In this document: positions 43,901 through 56,000 of the stretch, piece by piece
How the letters are laid out: every line of letters begins with the position of its first letter
How positions within the stretch are numbered: position 1 is the first letter of the stretch
DNA from: Pempheris klunzingeri
Lineage: Eukaryota; Chordata; Actinopteri; Acropomatiformes; Pempheridae
Length of the DNA: 64,000 nt
Reading direction: 5' to 3'
NCBI RefSeq assembly: GCF_042242105.1
Contig: NC_092016.1
Coordinates: 11,546,501 to 11,610,500, forward strand
Notes under the pieces: model-generated
Database searches by the model: none
What the model saw: the letters and a program-made list of their open reading frames with translations, nothing else
Told to the model about the DNA's origin: nothing
Made by a program: the position numbers and the translations under genes

Positions 43901-45210
43901 GTAGTGTTTGCAGAGCAGCACACATTAAAATAGACTCAGAACAATCAAATCATTTGATAAAACATACCTTAAGCTGGACATAGATGTTCCCCAGACTGCA
44001 GCAGACTCTGCACTCCAGCATCTTGTCATCGTTGTTGTGTGCGTAACGCAGGGCCTTCTCGTAACTCTCCAGAGCTTTCTGGAAGACACTGAGGCCCAGG
44101 AAGGCATTGCCCATGCTAAGACATACCTGGCCGTTGAGCTGCAGGCTCACAGTGGTGCCCTGCATGTTTAAGCAGGTCTTACAGTAGGACACCGTTTTCT
44201 GGAAGTCGCACAGCTTCTCGTTGCTGCGTGCCAAGTTCAGGTAGCCCTCCGTCAGGTAGTCTGGGTCCTCCATTTCTCTGGCCGTGTCGATTTGATCTAG
44301 AGCGTACTGCAAAGAGAAAGTAAGGATGAGGGAAAACTTGCAGGCAGATAGTGAATAACTGGATGGCCGTTAAATTCAAAATTATACAGACCAAAGGCGA
44401 AATTCTGTGGTACATTTATTCAAAGACATAAGGCTCGCCTACTTTGAGTCCTCATTAAAGCTGGGTGAAAGAGAGTGGGTGCTGCTTGAGTAAAGATGAT
44501 TATGTCAACAAGACACCCCACACTGATACTCAGGTTGCAGGGCACTTATTTACTGTGCATCGTGTGGAAGCCACAAATTAACCCATGCTTCTCAAGATCA
44601 CTGTAAATGGAACCAAGACGGTGACGTTTGAACTCTTCACGTTCACAAATCCCTCGGACATTGCAGAAATGGTAAAATGCTACTGACAGCATGAATTGTA
44701 CTGGATCTGAGCAGATGTGATGACGTATAAAATGATGAGATATTCAGTAGCATTCAGCCTCTGACACACACACACACACACACACAGCTGGTTACATAAC
44801 ATTAAATATGATCACACAGAAGTAAAAATGTGAGAAATGTCTTAGTATGGATTAGCTAAACCAAATCACAAAACGGCTATTTAGAGTAAGATTATTAATT
44901 AAAGGAACATTTTCCATACAAGGAGAAAATCACCTTGCTTGGATATATATTTTACCAAAAGAGTACACTCATCAACACAAGTTACTGTATGTTGCATACT
45001 GCTCTTTACAAGCCTTACCTTGAGCATATCTTTATATTTTCCCATTTCTGAGTGAGCTGTGATCAGGCACCCCAACACTCGAAACTTCCCTCCAGGATCT
45101 GAGGTCTTCTCCAGCACTTTTGTCCAGACGTGCAGGGCTTTGTCTGTCTGATTGGACTGGTACAGCCTCAGGCCCTTCTCTATCTGCTGCTTGGTTTGGT
45201 CCTGGCCCAT
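40907..45210 (-). CDS. rapsn: Rapsyn, 43-kDa receptor-associated protein of the synapse
   Basis: Eight exons in transcript order: 45210-45019, 44306-43968, 43298-43140, 42293-42195, 42102-41980, 41878-41825, 41452-41253, 40979-40907. They give 412 residues, exactly the human length. The start [14 protein letters not shown] has the myristoylation glycine at position 2. TPR repeats fill most of the protein ([55 protein letters not shown]). A coiled coil precedes a C-terminal RING-H2 beginning C363xxC366 and ending GCPKC, and the tail SSMKPGFV is conserved. Rapsyn clusters acetylcholine receptors at the neuromuscular junction and has RING-dependent E3 activity. An upstream in-frame extension exists, but the conserved MGQDQTK start is preferred. 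Confidence 0.97.
41520..41790. repeat. Dispersed fish repeat in a rapsn intron
   Basis: Contains GCGCAACTAATTATCATTTT, CATTGAATCATCTTGTC, CAACAGTCAGAGACCCAAAG and GTTGCTGATTAATTTCC. This is the same family as the copies at 17228-17480 and 56665-56850. It is diverged and noncoding. Confidence 0.5.
44764..44787. repeat. Short (CA)n microsatellite
   Basis: About 12 CA units lie in rapsn intron 1, followed by CAGCTGG. Confidence 0.8.
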
Positions 45211-47071
45211 CTCTGGTGCAAGGCGCCTCATAAAAATATTCATTCGTTTAGGCCATGCAATTTCAGTGAGGCAGCAAGAGAGTAGATCCTTGCCATGCAC
45301 GGTACAACTCCAAAGAAGATCCCTTGAAGATGATCCCCTGAGAGGTTGGAGCCAGAAGGCCTGCCAGATCCCGCTCTCTCAGCTCCGGCTGTGCTGAGAT
45401 GGAGAGGAAACTGGATCCACCGAAGTAAAACGGCAACACACCAAGACCATTATCACCAAACGCCTCATGTAGAGCTGAAGGGCCCGAAAAATACCTTCCC
45501 CATTTAACCCTGCAGCAATCCCCTCTCACCATCAAGTGTTCAGAAATTCTCCCTCAGATTTCCGTTTGAAAAATGCCAAAGAAACACGTTTCCCGGCGGA
45601 GTTCAAGCAGCGATATCCCAGAATATCTACTCCCTCCACACCCCAGCAAAAGGAATTCTCAGCACCCCCGCGTCCAACCCCCTCCACCTTCCTCCTACTG
45701 CTGGCGCTACAGCAGATGGCCTTGTCACTCTAGACCATGTGTCCCTTCAGGAATTCTGTCCTGCCCTCAGCAAGCAGTCCCAAGGTCACTACAGCTCCTG
45801 GCGATCCACCTTCGCTCTAAACCTCACTCACTGACCAAACGCTGGACTGTACATTTTTACATCACAGCCCTCAGGAGCATTAAAAACACACATCTACAAA
45901 TGGATCTCACCAAGCGATCACATGTGAGGCGGTGAACTGTGATATGGGGGCTATAAACAGCTTTATTGCCCAACATGAAGGGACTGCATGTCAGATGGTG
46001 CTCGTAGTGGCCGTCAGTTCCTATTGGGAGTTCTTATGGAGGCGCATATGTGCCCCCAGAAACCCCCACCCCTCATCTTGGCGTCAGCAACTGATGCTTA
46101 GAATAGTTCACAAAGTCTGACATGTTACTGGGTTTGGGTTTCAGCTGCACAGCCTCCTGCAACACATCAATGGGATCAAAGTTCTGGCCACTCTGTAGTA
46201 GCTTTCTCTCCTTCAGCTCCCCCTTTTCCCCCCCAAGGACAAAACAGGCACCTTTACCACCTCGCCATTCACAAGATGCATTACCAATCCAAAGATAAAT
46301 ACCGTTAGGAGTTATGCCTTTGTTGAGGCAAAGCTTTCAATAGCTACACAGCAACAAAGTGTACCATTTCTAAATACATCACTGTATAATTGCAAGAATG
46401 AAAGATCCTAAATCCCTGGTAATAAACATAGTATTAATAGTAGGGGATAGTTAATACATAAAGGCTGAAGAGCCATAAATATCAAAACAAACAGTGACGG
46501 CTTGTAGCTACAGCGATTATATTTGACATTTCTGTTAACGGTTTAACATGAACAGGTATGTTGTACATCAAAAAATACAATCTTAAAACAAGAAACTGTG
46601 AAAAATTGAAGTTAGAAAACACCTTCCATTATCACGTTTATGCACAATTCTTAAAATTTGACATCTGAGGGTATTCAGCCTACAACATCATGATACACTT
46701 ATCTCATATAATATACTGAAAGATGTTTTATGTTCTGCAAAGTTTTTACACTGAAGTTGGTCATGCGTGTCATTAAACAAGCAGAGCACAGAAAACAATG
46801 TCGATACGTTCGTCACTGGTTACAGCATCATCACAAATTGGGGGTCCACAATGAGAGTCACTGTGACACGCACACACGCACGCACTTTTTACTGGTCTAG
46901 TGGTGAAGTCGGAACGGAATGAGTGACACAGAAACCAGCTGAGTAAATACTTTTGGAGCAGGTCTCCTCGCAGGATGTCTGAGCGGTGAAGTCATGGTAA
47001 GTTATCCAACAGTCTTCCCTGATTGTCCGTGGTGAGTTTGTGGACCACAGTGTGAATATCCAGAGGACAGT
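45211..47071 (-). other. rapsn upstream region and kbtbd4 3' flank
   Basis: From 45211 to roughly 46300 lies GC-richer sequence that should hold the rapsn 5' UTR and promoter. From there to 47071 it is AT-rich and likely kbtbd4 3' UTR. Some open frames of 90-120 codons at 45263-45935 show no conserved motif and were not called. Confidence 0.4.
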
Positions 47072-50000
47072 TCAGGCCAAAACAAACTGCCAGTTTGTGA
47101 GGAGGATTTTTATACCTCTGATAACAGAGACGACAGATGTGGCCGGGTTAAACTTTAACGTGTTTGCGTCACCTTTCTTACATTTGTCCCTGAAGACGTA
47201 TATGCAGCCGTTACAGCTGGCCACCTTCCACAGTGAAGGAACACAGCTCCACACCTCTGGGAAGCGCAGGCGGGTGAAGCTCTCCAGCAGAGGGTTGTAG
47301 CACACCAGGGAGTCTCCCTCTGCTACGATGAATATAACGTCCATGTGGACCGCAGCGTGCATGCAGCCCGCGAACGGCAGCATGTATGGTTTGATCTGGC
47401 ACTTCTGGGAGGCGGTGTCAAAGCACTGAATCAGCCGAGACGGCTTGGTAAAAAAGTCCATGTCGTTCTCCTCCCCTCCGAGCAGGTAGATGGTACCTCC
47501 CAGGTTGACACCGGCGGCCCCGGACACCGCGGTGTCCAGCTGGCTGGTCTCTGTCCACATGTTGTCCTTCACTGTGTAGTAGATGACGGCGTTAGAGAGA
47601 GTGTCCTGCAGAGTCTTACCTCCTAGTGAGTAGATCGCGTCCTCAGTAGAGACGGACACCATGGTGTGGTGGAGACGGTCTCTGGGCAGTGGAGCGCAGC
47701 GCTCCCAGTCCATGGTGTGCATGTTGCACTTCCACATGCGGCGAGGAATAGACCCCCCCACCACATACAGGTCGCCTCCATGTTTACAGGCTGCTGTGAT
47801 CTGATGGCATAAACTGTTCTGGCCGCTCACACTGATCGCATCGTCCTCATCGCAGTGAAGTGACACAGCCAGGGAGTGAGTTCTCGTCTCCTCTTTGCCA
47901 ATCAGGTAAATGTGGACATTCTCACCGATTTCCTGTAGACACACAAGATGAAGAGACATCAAACGTCACAGATGCAAATAATTACAACATAAAATGGCAG
48001 CACCCTCTTCAATATATACATGCTCAGAATGATACCTTGAGATTTTCTTGGAGGATACAAGAAAACTCTTCTCTCTCCACCTTGTTGTGGTTTATCCACG
48101 ACTCGATGGCCAGTGTGGGATTCTGGGAGCTGGGAACTCCATCTGAACACAGACAAACACAAGGCCTGGTGAGTCACAATGATAAAATCTGTTTTTTTCT
48201 TTTTAGGCTTTATGTATAGTTGTTTGTGGAGAGGCAGACAGGAAATGACTTGTGCGAGAGAGGGGGACCAAACAAGGCACATTGTGTTTGTCAACAATTC
48301 AGCTACCAGGTCGCCCCATAAAATGTGTATATGAGAGTTATAGGATTATAAGTGTTTTTGAATGTTTTAGCTTAGTACAAATTATAAAAGGTAATGGAAA
48401 ACCATTTGCCCAAACATAATATCACCTTTTTAGATTAGTTTTTCATTCCATCTTTGTCAGCCACCAAGGCCACAGCAGAGTTTCATAGCCGGACAGTTTG
48501 CAAATCAAGTTTATAGAAACTGTAAACTCAGTTTGAGTGTCTTTTGTGTGCTACAGCATGACAATGAACGTGGTGTTTACTTTAGGATGTTTACATATCT
48601 GAGGCAGGTTTAAAGACATACAGTGGGGCAAAAAAGTATTTAGTCAGCCACCAATTGTGCAAGTTCTCCCACTTAAAAAGATGAGAGAGGCCTGTAATTT
48701 TCATCATAGGTACACTTCAACTATGAGAGACAGAATGGGGTGAAAGAATCCAGGAAATCACATTGTAGGATTTTTAAAGAATTTATTTGCAAATTATGGT
48801 GGAAAATATCTTTCTCCTCCAAACACGACTAGTTGAGTTTTTACCAAAAAGTTCTATTTTGGTTTCATCTGACCATATGACATTCTCCCAATCCTCTTCT
48901 GGATCATCCAAATGCTCTCTAGCAAACTTCAGACGGGCCTGGACATGTACTGGCTTAAGCAGGGGGACACGTCTGGCACTGCAGGATTTGAGTCCCTGGC
49001 GGCGTAGTGTGTTACTGATGGTAGCCTTTTTACTTTGGTCCCAGCTCTCTGCAGGTCATTCACTAGGTCCCCCCGTGTGGTTCTGGGATTTTTGCTCATC
49101 ATTTTGACCCCACGGGGTGAGATCTTGCGCGGAGCCCCAGATCGAGGGAGATTATCAGTGGTCTTGCATGTCTTCCATTTTCTAATAATTGCTCCCACAG
49201 TTGATTTCTTCACACCAAGCTGCTTACCTATTGCAGATTCAGTCTTCCCAGCCTGGTGCAGGTCTACAATTTTGTTTCTGGTGTCCTTTGACAGCTCTTT
49301 GGTCTTGGCCATAGTGGAGTTTGGAGTGTGACTGTTTGAGGTTGTGAGCCAGAAATCTTGCTTGTTTGTAGGTGACCAAATACTTATTTTACCGAGGAAT
49401 TTACCAATTAATTCATTAAAAATCCTACAATGTGATTTCCTGGATTCTTTCACCCCATTCTGTCTCTCATAGTTGAAGTGTACCTATGATGAAAATTACA
49501 GGCCTCTCTCATCTTTTTAAGTGGGAGAACTTGCACAATTGGTGGCTGACTAAATACTTTTTTGCCCCACTGTATATCATACAGAATTTAAAATATGTGT
49601 TTACCAAAGAAGGGTATGATTTGAGAAGAGGCATGATATAGCTTGATGTGTAAATAGTGACAGGACAATAATGTGTAATACCTTTGATGATGTCCAACAG
49701 CAGACAGAGAGGCAGATTAAGAAACTCTTCAGTCTGATGCAGCTGGGTGAGGTGGATTTTAGCACAATGCTTGGCTGCAGTATACAGCTCCTGGTCACTG
49801 TGTCTGTCCGCAAGCCACATGACCTGTGCAAAAACAAGTAATCATAAGACTGATACTACACAATCATGACTAAGTAGCAGAGACAGCCAGGTTTCTGAAA
49901 AACAGTGAATCACCTGCAGACAGTTCTTGACCTCCACTGTACGTGAGAGGAAGCGCGAGCATTCTTCAAACAGTGCAGTCAGCTGGTACATATCTGCCAT

Positions 50001-50375
50001 CTCATAGGTGTCCTGCAGGTCCTCCACCCTCAGTTTAATCGTCCCGTGATAGATGTAGTCAATCAGCAGCTGAAAGACGGAGGCACCAACATCTTTCAGC
50101 TCAATTGAGCGGTTATGGGACTCTTTGAGGTTGGAGGTGAACATGGAGCGGAAGAAACTGCTCTGTGCCGAGAGCACCAGTCGGTGCAGGTGAAACTCTT
50201 TGCTGTCCACGGTGATGGTGACATCAGCGAACAGGCCGTCCTCCAGGCACAGGTCCATGATGCTCTTCACCACCCGGCTGGAGTGGGAGCGGTCGGTGAA
50301 GGTGTATCCCAGGAAGTAGTTCTCCTCTCCCACAGAGCCCCCGACACTGAGGCCCCCCTCCTCGCTGGACTCCAT
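47072..50375 (-). CDS. kbtbd4: Kelch repeat and BTB domain-containing protein 4
   Basis: Four coding exons in transcript order: 50375-49914, 49823-49682, 48142-48036, 47932-47072, giving 523 residues (human about 518). The BTB domain spans about 35-150 ([36 protein letters not shown]). A BACK region follows ([20 protein letters not shown]), then kelch blades with [45 protein letters not shown] and a tail ending LTNWQFVLA. It is a CUL3 substrate adaptor; the SIPRRMW loop, where medulloblastoma insertions fall in human, is unchanged. A noncoding 5' exon is supported at 51331 to about 51390, spliced to an exon end at 50388. Intron 2 carries a Tc1 transposon (48621-49572). Confidence 0.96.
48621..49572 (-). 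mobile_element. Internally deleted Tc1/mariner transposon with perfect long terminal repeats
   Basis: The element is 952 bp with TA on both sides. Its inverted termini begin CAGTGGGGCAAAAAAGTATT and read identically for about 157 bp (48621-48777 versus 49416-49572), implying recent movement. On the minus strand from 49312 a transposase starts [20 protein letters not shown]. The paired helix-turn-helix region is intact ([19 protein letters not shown], then [13 protein letters not shown]). A one-base loss after GTKV shifts the frame. The correct frame then continues through [13 protein letters not shown] to RVWRRK before running into the left terminus, so the second Asp and final Glu of the DDE catalytic triad are deleted. 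It is non-autonomous and lies in intron 2 of kbtbd4. Confidence 0.95.
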
Positions 50376-51981
50376 CTTTGCTGCTCACCTGACAAAGTCA
50401 CCAGACAGCACAGCGTCCGTTTGTCAGTTTACAACATATGAATTGGAAAGTTTACAAAAATCTGAAAACAATCATATCGGTTTTTAAAATAAACAGATAG
50501 TATAAACAAATATTTATGATAAGAATCCTTTTTGTAACTGTAATCACAACAAGCACTTAACAGGACATTTTACAACTGAAAAATATCCTAATAACACATT
50601 TCCTGCCTGTGTTAGACCTTAGTGAGCAGTGACTGGACTGGTAATGTTTCAGGTGATAGCTGACATGGTTTTACCAATACTTTTTATCCTTTTGCTCATG
50701 AAAATCCCGCTGTGCTATACACATTAGGAGCAGGAAAACAACAAATTATAGACAACAATACAGGACTGGCTTTTAATAGTAAAAATAGACTCATATTTCC
50801 CTAATGCTGCTGGAGCTACAAGAGTCCAAGGGGCCTGTTATACACATTACATATGATAAGGGGCGACGACGTTTTGTTAGCGGGTTGATTATCTCATTGC
50901 ATCGAGATAACGAGAAAACGAAATAATTAACTCGTAATCTCGAGATAACAGTATTCAAAAAACAATTACAAGCACGGCCGTTCTCGGCTTCCGTAATATT
51001 GCCATTAGATGAACTGATGAATCTCTTTTCACGTTTACTGATGTCCTATTTAGCTAAATTTGAACTCTACTACGCATGACAACAAACAAACGACAGACAA
51101 GTCCAGATAAGCATTTACAAAACTGTCTGTGCGATGCTAATACTAACGTTATCGATGTTGTGTTTACGGTTGTGATCGGCTAGCGTCAGCAGCCAAAGCT
51201 GCTAGCTGGCTAACGATCTCTAGAGTGGGATTTAACCTGCGATATCGGTAGGGTGGAGTTATAACTAGCACTGAAAATAAGACAAACGAGTCTCAACGCT
51301 ATAAACGGACTAATAAACAAGCAAGGTTACCTTTATCGCCACTACTTTATCATCCAGAAGCAGCTGAACTCTTCACCGGAAGTAAATAAACTTTTTTCAT
51401 CGGCCAGCTGTGAACTGGCGATGCTACCCCCATGTGGTGGAGCTGTGGTACTACAGCGGTCATTACTGGAAATAATAACGCTGCACGACAGTTTTTTTTT
51501 TCTTTAATTGGGGTAAATAATTACATTTTATTGGATCAACATTTATTTATAGTTGTTAATACCTCTCAAATAGACAAATGTGGCAACGTAACAAAATGTA
51601 TGTGCAAAATCCTCTCAATGTAAGAAGGACAAAAATGTACTAAATACTCTTATTACTGGACTTTTATTTATGTTGAGAAGAATCCTCACCCTTACGTAGA
51701 TGTGTTTGTTTATTCATTTTTAATTGTTGCCTCTGTGAATTTTAAGTCCCGCAAGCTCCAAGTTTTGCATGCTGTGGATATGAAGCAACAGGATTTAAAA
51801 AAAATTCTCTCTGTTCTACATTACAGCCAACTGGCTTTTAGTCCCTTTTTCCAATGTGGAAAAATGCATGGTATTCAGGCTGAGTTCCTTGTGCCTGGAT
51901 TTAGAAAAGTGGGTGAGGGAGAGCAGAGATGAGAGGGATGCCGCGTATTATCTATCGGTTATGATCAAGAGAAGAATCACT
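50376..51981. promoter_or_regulatory. kbtbd4 5' region and fam180b upstream region
   Basis: It contains the kbtbd4 5' UTR intron and its noncoding first exon near 51331-51390. A CCGGAAGT ETS-type site at 51376-51383 marks the likely promoter. A short self-complementary stretch with repeated TCGAGATAAC lies at 50902-50950. The fam180b promoter must lie in the last few hundred bases. Confidence 0.45.
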
Positions 51982-52736
51982 ATGAAAATACAGCTGAAAA
52001 TCTGCCTTCGGGTCATTTTGTGTGTTTGGTTTGTGCAGGTGCTGCACGGTAAGTAGACACAGAAGATTTTTCTAACAGGGCTGCGAGGAAAGAAATTATT
52101 AGTTTGTGACTGAATGATATTGCATGCATTGTTCCAAATGCAGTAAACAGCTTTATCTGCAGTGACTTATTTCAATTATGTCGCAGTTAAACTTCAGTAT
52201 TTTCTACTTCAGATGTGGCTGCAGGCATGAGTCCAACTTCTCAAAAGATTTCTGATGCAAACCTGATGTTTGAGGTACTTTCTTCATTTTTGAGTTAACA
52301 GGAGTCTACATGCAGATAAATTATACACCTTGCAATGTTTTAAATGCAGATTAAGTGGTGCATATTTCTTCACCTCTGCTGTGTGCAGTTCTTGCTGGGC
52401 GGCGTGGAGCTCGACCAGGACAACAACATCGCCCTGCTTGAAAAGGAGATGGCATCGATGAGGCAGGGGCGGGCTTTCCTGTCTCAGATCAATGATGACA
52501 TCCCCAGAAGTCTGAGCTCCATGGCGCAGATGGTGGGCACGCTGGAGGGTCAGGGGAGGAAGCCGCTGACTCAGGCTCAGTTTGACACTCTTGTCCTGGG
52601 AATGGTGTACTCGGCCCACCAGGCCTGGCATCAGGAGAGAGAAGAGGAACAGGAGGCCTGGGGCAGAGTCCTCCTGCAGCTGGCAAACGTCACGGTCCAC
52701 GAACTACGTGGAAGTTATCTACTCAGTTATGAATGA
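51982..52736 (+). CDS. fam180b: FAM180 family secreted protein, fam180b by position
   Basis: Three exons (51982-52048, 52213-52274, 52389-52736) give 158 residues. The N-terminus MKIQLKICLRVILCVWFVQVL is a signal peptide. The body contains FEFLLGGVELDQDNN, EKEMASMRQGRAFLS and FDTLVLGMVYSAHQAW, which match the FAM180 pattern (a short helical protein with ELASxRxG). Function is unknown. An in-frame ATG also lies seven codons upstream at 51961, and the frame stays open to 51856. The 51982 start was chosen because it gives the best signal peptide. Position next to kbtbd4 supports FAM180B rather than FAM180A. An AATAAA lies at 52775-52780. Confidence 0.85.
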
Positions 52737-53066
52737 TACACATACTGCCTTTGTGTATGAGAAAAGGTGTATGAAATAAATTTCTTGCCATAAATGTTAC
52801 TGTAATGTGTATTTATGATAATGTTATGTTGTAAAAGAGTTGAAGTAAAATAAGAGCTCAGTGATATATGAAATATGAGCATTTTTAATTACAGTGGAGT
52901 AGAAAACCATTTGAGAACATACAAAAGTTCCAGTTTTAAACTGGTTTATAAAAGAACATCTGCAGCATTTTATCTAAACATTCAAACGATCCCTGAAGTT
53001 AGAGACACAATGAACAGTAAACAGGAATATATACATAGATTTTCAAGATCCTCACTAATAGATAGT

Positions 53067-56000
53067 TTACTTCTTCCTCATCTGTGCTTGTTTTTCTTTA
53101 GTCTTGGTTTTGGTCTTTGATTCTTCCAGAGAAGCCAGTTTCTTCTTGAGCTTTGCACCCACAGCAGGACCCCTCCTGTCCCTGCTGGAGCGCTGCTGGC
53201 TCCTCCTCTGGCCCCTGAAACCGTCCACTGAGGTCGAGGTGTCCTCCTGCAGCTTGTCCCGATCGCTGATCAATGACTCGTTTCTATCCCATATTAGCAC
53301 CGTTACACCTGTGAGCGAACATTAGGCGGCTTTAGTGACACAATTTGACCTCTCTGCTGGCAGAAATGCTTTAAATCCAAATTGATGCAACTTTATCTAT
53401 GTTTAAAAGCAACAGTAGTTCATCCAAAGTGCTGTACAATCAGAACAGCAAAAACCATAAAACCACACGGTAGAAACACAATAAGTTTAACAAATGATAA
53501 AGGAATCAAGTCATCGGTATCTCACCCATTCCTGATCCAATCACATCACCCATGGGATTGAATTTGTTGATCTGTAAATAAATATTCATATGTGTTAATA
53601 ACTAAAGCTTTCGTGCCTTTAAGGTCTTTTTCTGACGAATTAATTAAATACTCACAGATTTGATCCCTGAAGCGGTGGGATCTTGCAGCTGACACACAAG
53701 CTCTCCTGAGTTGGAGTCAAAGATGTCGATGGTCCTCTGATCTCCGGGGCAGACCCGGTCATCAGGATAGCGTCCCGCCACAATTAGGTCATAGACAGGG
53801 TGCCACGTGGCCTACAGCGGAAAATACAAGTATTCTGTATTCAGAACCAGTATCTAACCACACTGACAAAGCACACACAAATGACAAGATGCTGCTTCCC
53901 CTGACAGGTCTCTTCAAATACCACCTGGTCCATTACTATCTACAAATGACATGAATATTAGTATTATTGTCCCAACAGATTCATACTGATGGTGCAGCCT
54001 TTTATGCTTTTAGACTTAGACTTTTCTTTATTTGATCCCCCATAGGGGGAAATTCTCATGTTACAGCAGCAACAATAGAACAGGGAGAGTGAAAAGAAGC
54101 AATAGTAAAAGAAAAAATAATAAAAATAGCAATAGCAAAATAAATATAAATATAAATATATGGCTGTGATGACATAAATATTTACACTATGGGATATTTA
54201 CACTTTTTCACTGTTACCCTCAAGCCACATCTCACAACCACACTGTCAATCAAAAAAGATGATCCACAGTGCAGAAAATGTCGGCAACCCATGATTTTAA
54301 CGGTTGACTTTAGTCGTACGTAACAGCGTCTGTGTTTTGCTTTGTGTATGTGTTTGTTACTTGTGATCCCTCAGACATTTCTATGTGAGCTACAGAAGGA
54401 TAAACACATCTGTAGGGGAGAAACAAACCTTGATGGGCGTGAGATGCTGAAACTGTCTGTGTGGATGTTGGATGATATGTTGAGGCTTCGACCAATCGGA
54501 GGACGAGTAGACCCGGATCTGGTCATACTGATCAGTGGTGAGCAGCTTGGAGCAGTCAAATGGGTTGAAATAGGCTGTGAAGAGACGGCACGCCCAACAT
54601 TACCAGAATAATCTAGATTTACTTGACAGGCTGTCGTCATGGCAACACTCATACAAATCACTACTGTATGCCTCTTCCAGTCAATCAAAAGTCATGCATC
54701 TGATACCAACAATGACACATTTAACAGCTTCTTCACAACTGTATTTTTCTTTATCTATATCAATGTAAACATGGATGGTAGTCACCCAGAGGTTCCAGTT
54801 AGAAGTCTGGAAAAATTGCACTTAATGTATCATTTGTATTTCTAAAAAAGGTAATTAAAAAACATGTCACAAAGCCTTAAAAGAAGACATGTAATAAAGT
54901 CAAACAGAATGAGTGTTACCTGAGTTGACGGCTCTCTCGTGAGGCATGTCATGGAGGAAGCTCTTCTTGTCCTTGATGTTTCTCAGGTCCCACAGCTTCA
55001 CTGTGTGGTCAACCGAGGCCGTCGCCAACAACCAGTCACAGCGGTTGTTGAACTCTGCATGGGTCACTTTGGCTTTGTGCAACTTGTCACTGAAAATCTA
55101 AAACAACGCCAAAACAAATTCAAATTCAAACATACACCTATCAAATTCACCTATCAAGCTTTACTTGTTTAATAAATACTCATTCTCTTTATCAGCTAAA
55201 AGACATTATATTAAAAGACAGTAGAATAATTCAGCCATGTGCTAAAAGAACGGACACGTACCTTTTGGCCATCCAAACCCCGGAGTACGAGCTGTCCCAT
55301 ATTATCTCCAGTCACAAGCATCTGTCGGCTGACGGACACATCTACACAGCAGTACCAGTAACTGCAAGAAACAAACAAAGATATTACAGGATGTAACAGA
55401 TGCTTACATTATAATTTGGAAGTTGTTACACAAACTGAAGGTTGCTCATAACTAAAACCTATAGTTGTTAAACTATAAACAAATTATCTAAGAAATGCAA
55501 ATCTTAAAACAGAGCTTTTTTTTTTCTTATTTCAGGAAAAACTTTTGGAGGTGCATGCTTCATTCACAGCGTTTCTTAGCCAAGCATCAGTCTTCCTCTC
55601 ACCAAACATTGTGGTGATCGTGGCCACAGTCTTGAGTTCTGGACACAACGGTGGGCGTGTGGCCCTCAAAGCTCTGCATGGTCAATGTGCCCTCACCAGA
55701 AGCCACATAGACTTTAGAAAGGTCCTTCGGGCAAAACTTCATCCCTCCGATAAAGTCTCCCGCTCCGTTCTGTGCACAGAAACACAAACGCAGGCCTATC
55801 AGAGGGCCGTTATTAGCACCACACAGCCACAGAAAAACGTTTGCTGTTAAACTAATAAAGGCCATCTGATAAGAAGACTGATGCTAGACTTAAAATCTAC
55901 AGTCTGCCTTCAGTTACAGAAAACAAGGGGACTCAGTCTTACTTCAGTGTGTCTGTGCTGGCAAATACTGTTAGAGTTGTCCCACTGAAATCTCGAAGTG

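Noticed and set aside
45263-45935. Open frames of 90-120 codons upstream of rapsn
   Set aside because: They overlap on opposite strands, show no motif or splice pattern, and fall in the probable rapsn 5' region.
50902-50950. Repeated TCGAGATAAC palindrome near the kbtbd4 5' region as a regulatory operator
   Set aside because: Similar CTCGAGATAACGAG phrases are scattered repeat material in fish genomes, and nothing here ties it to regulation.
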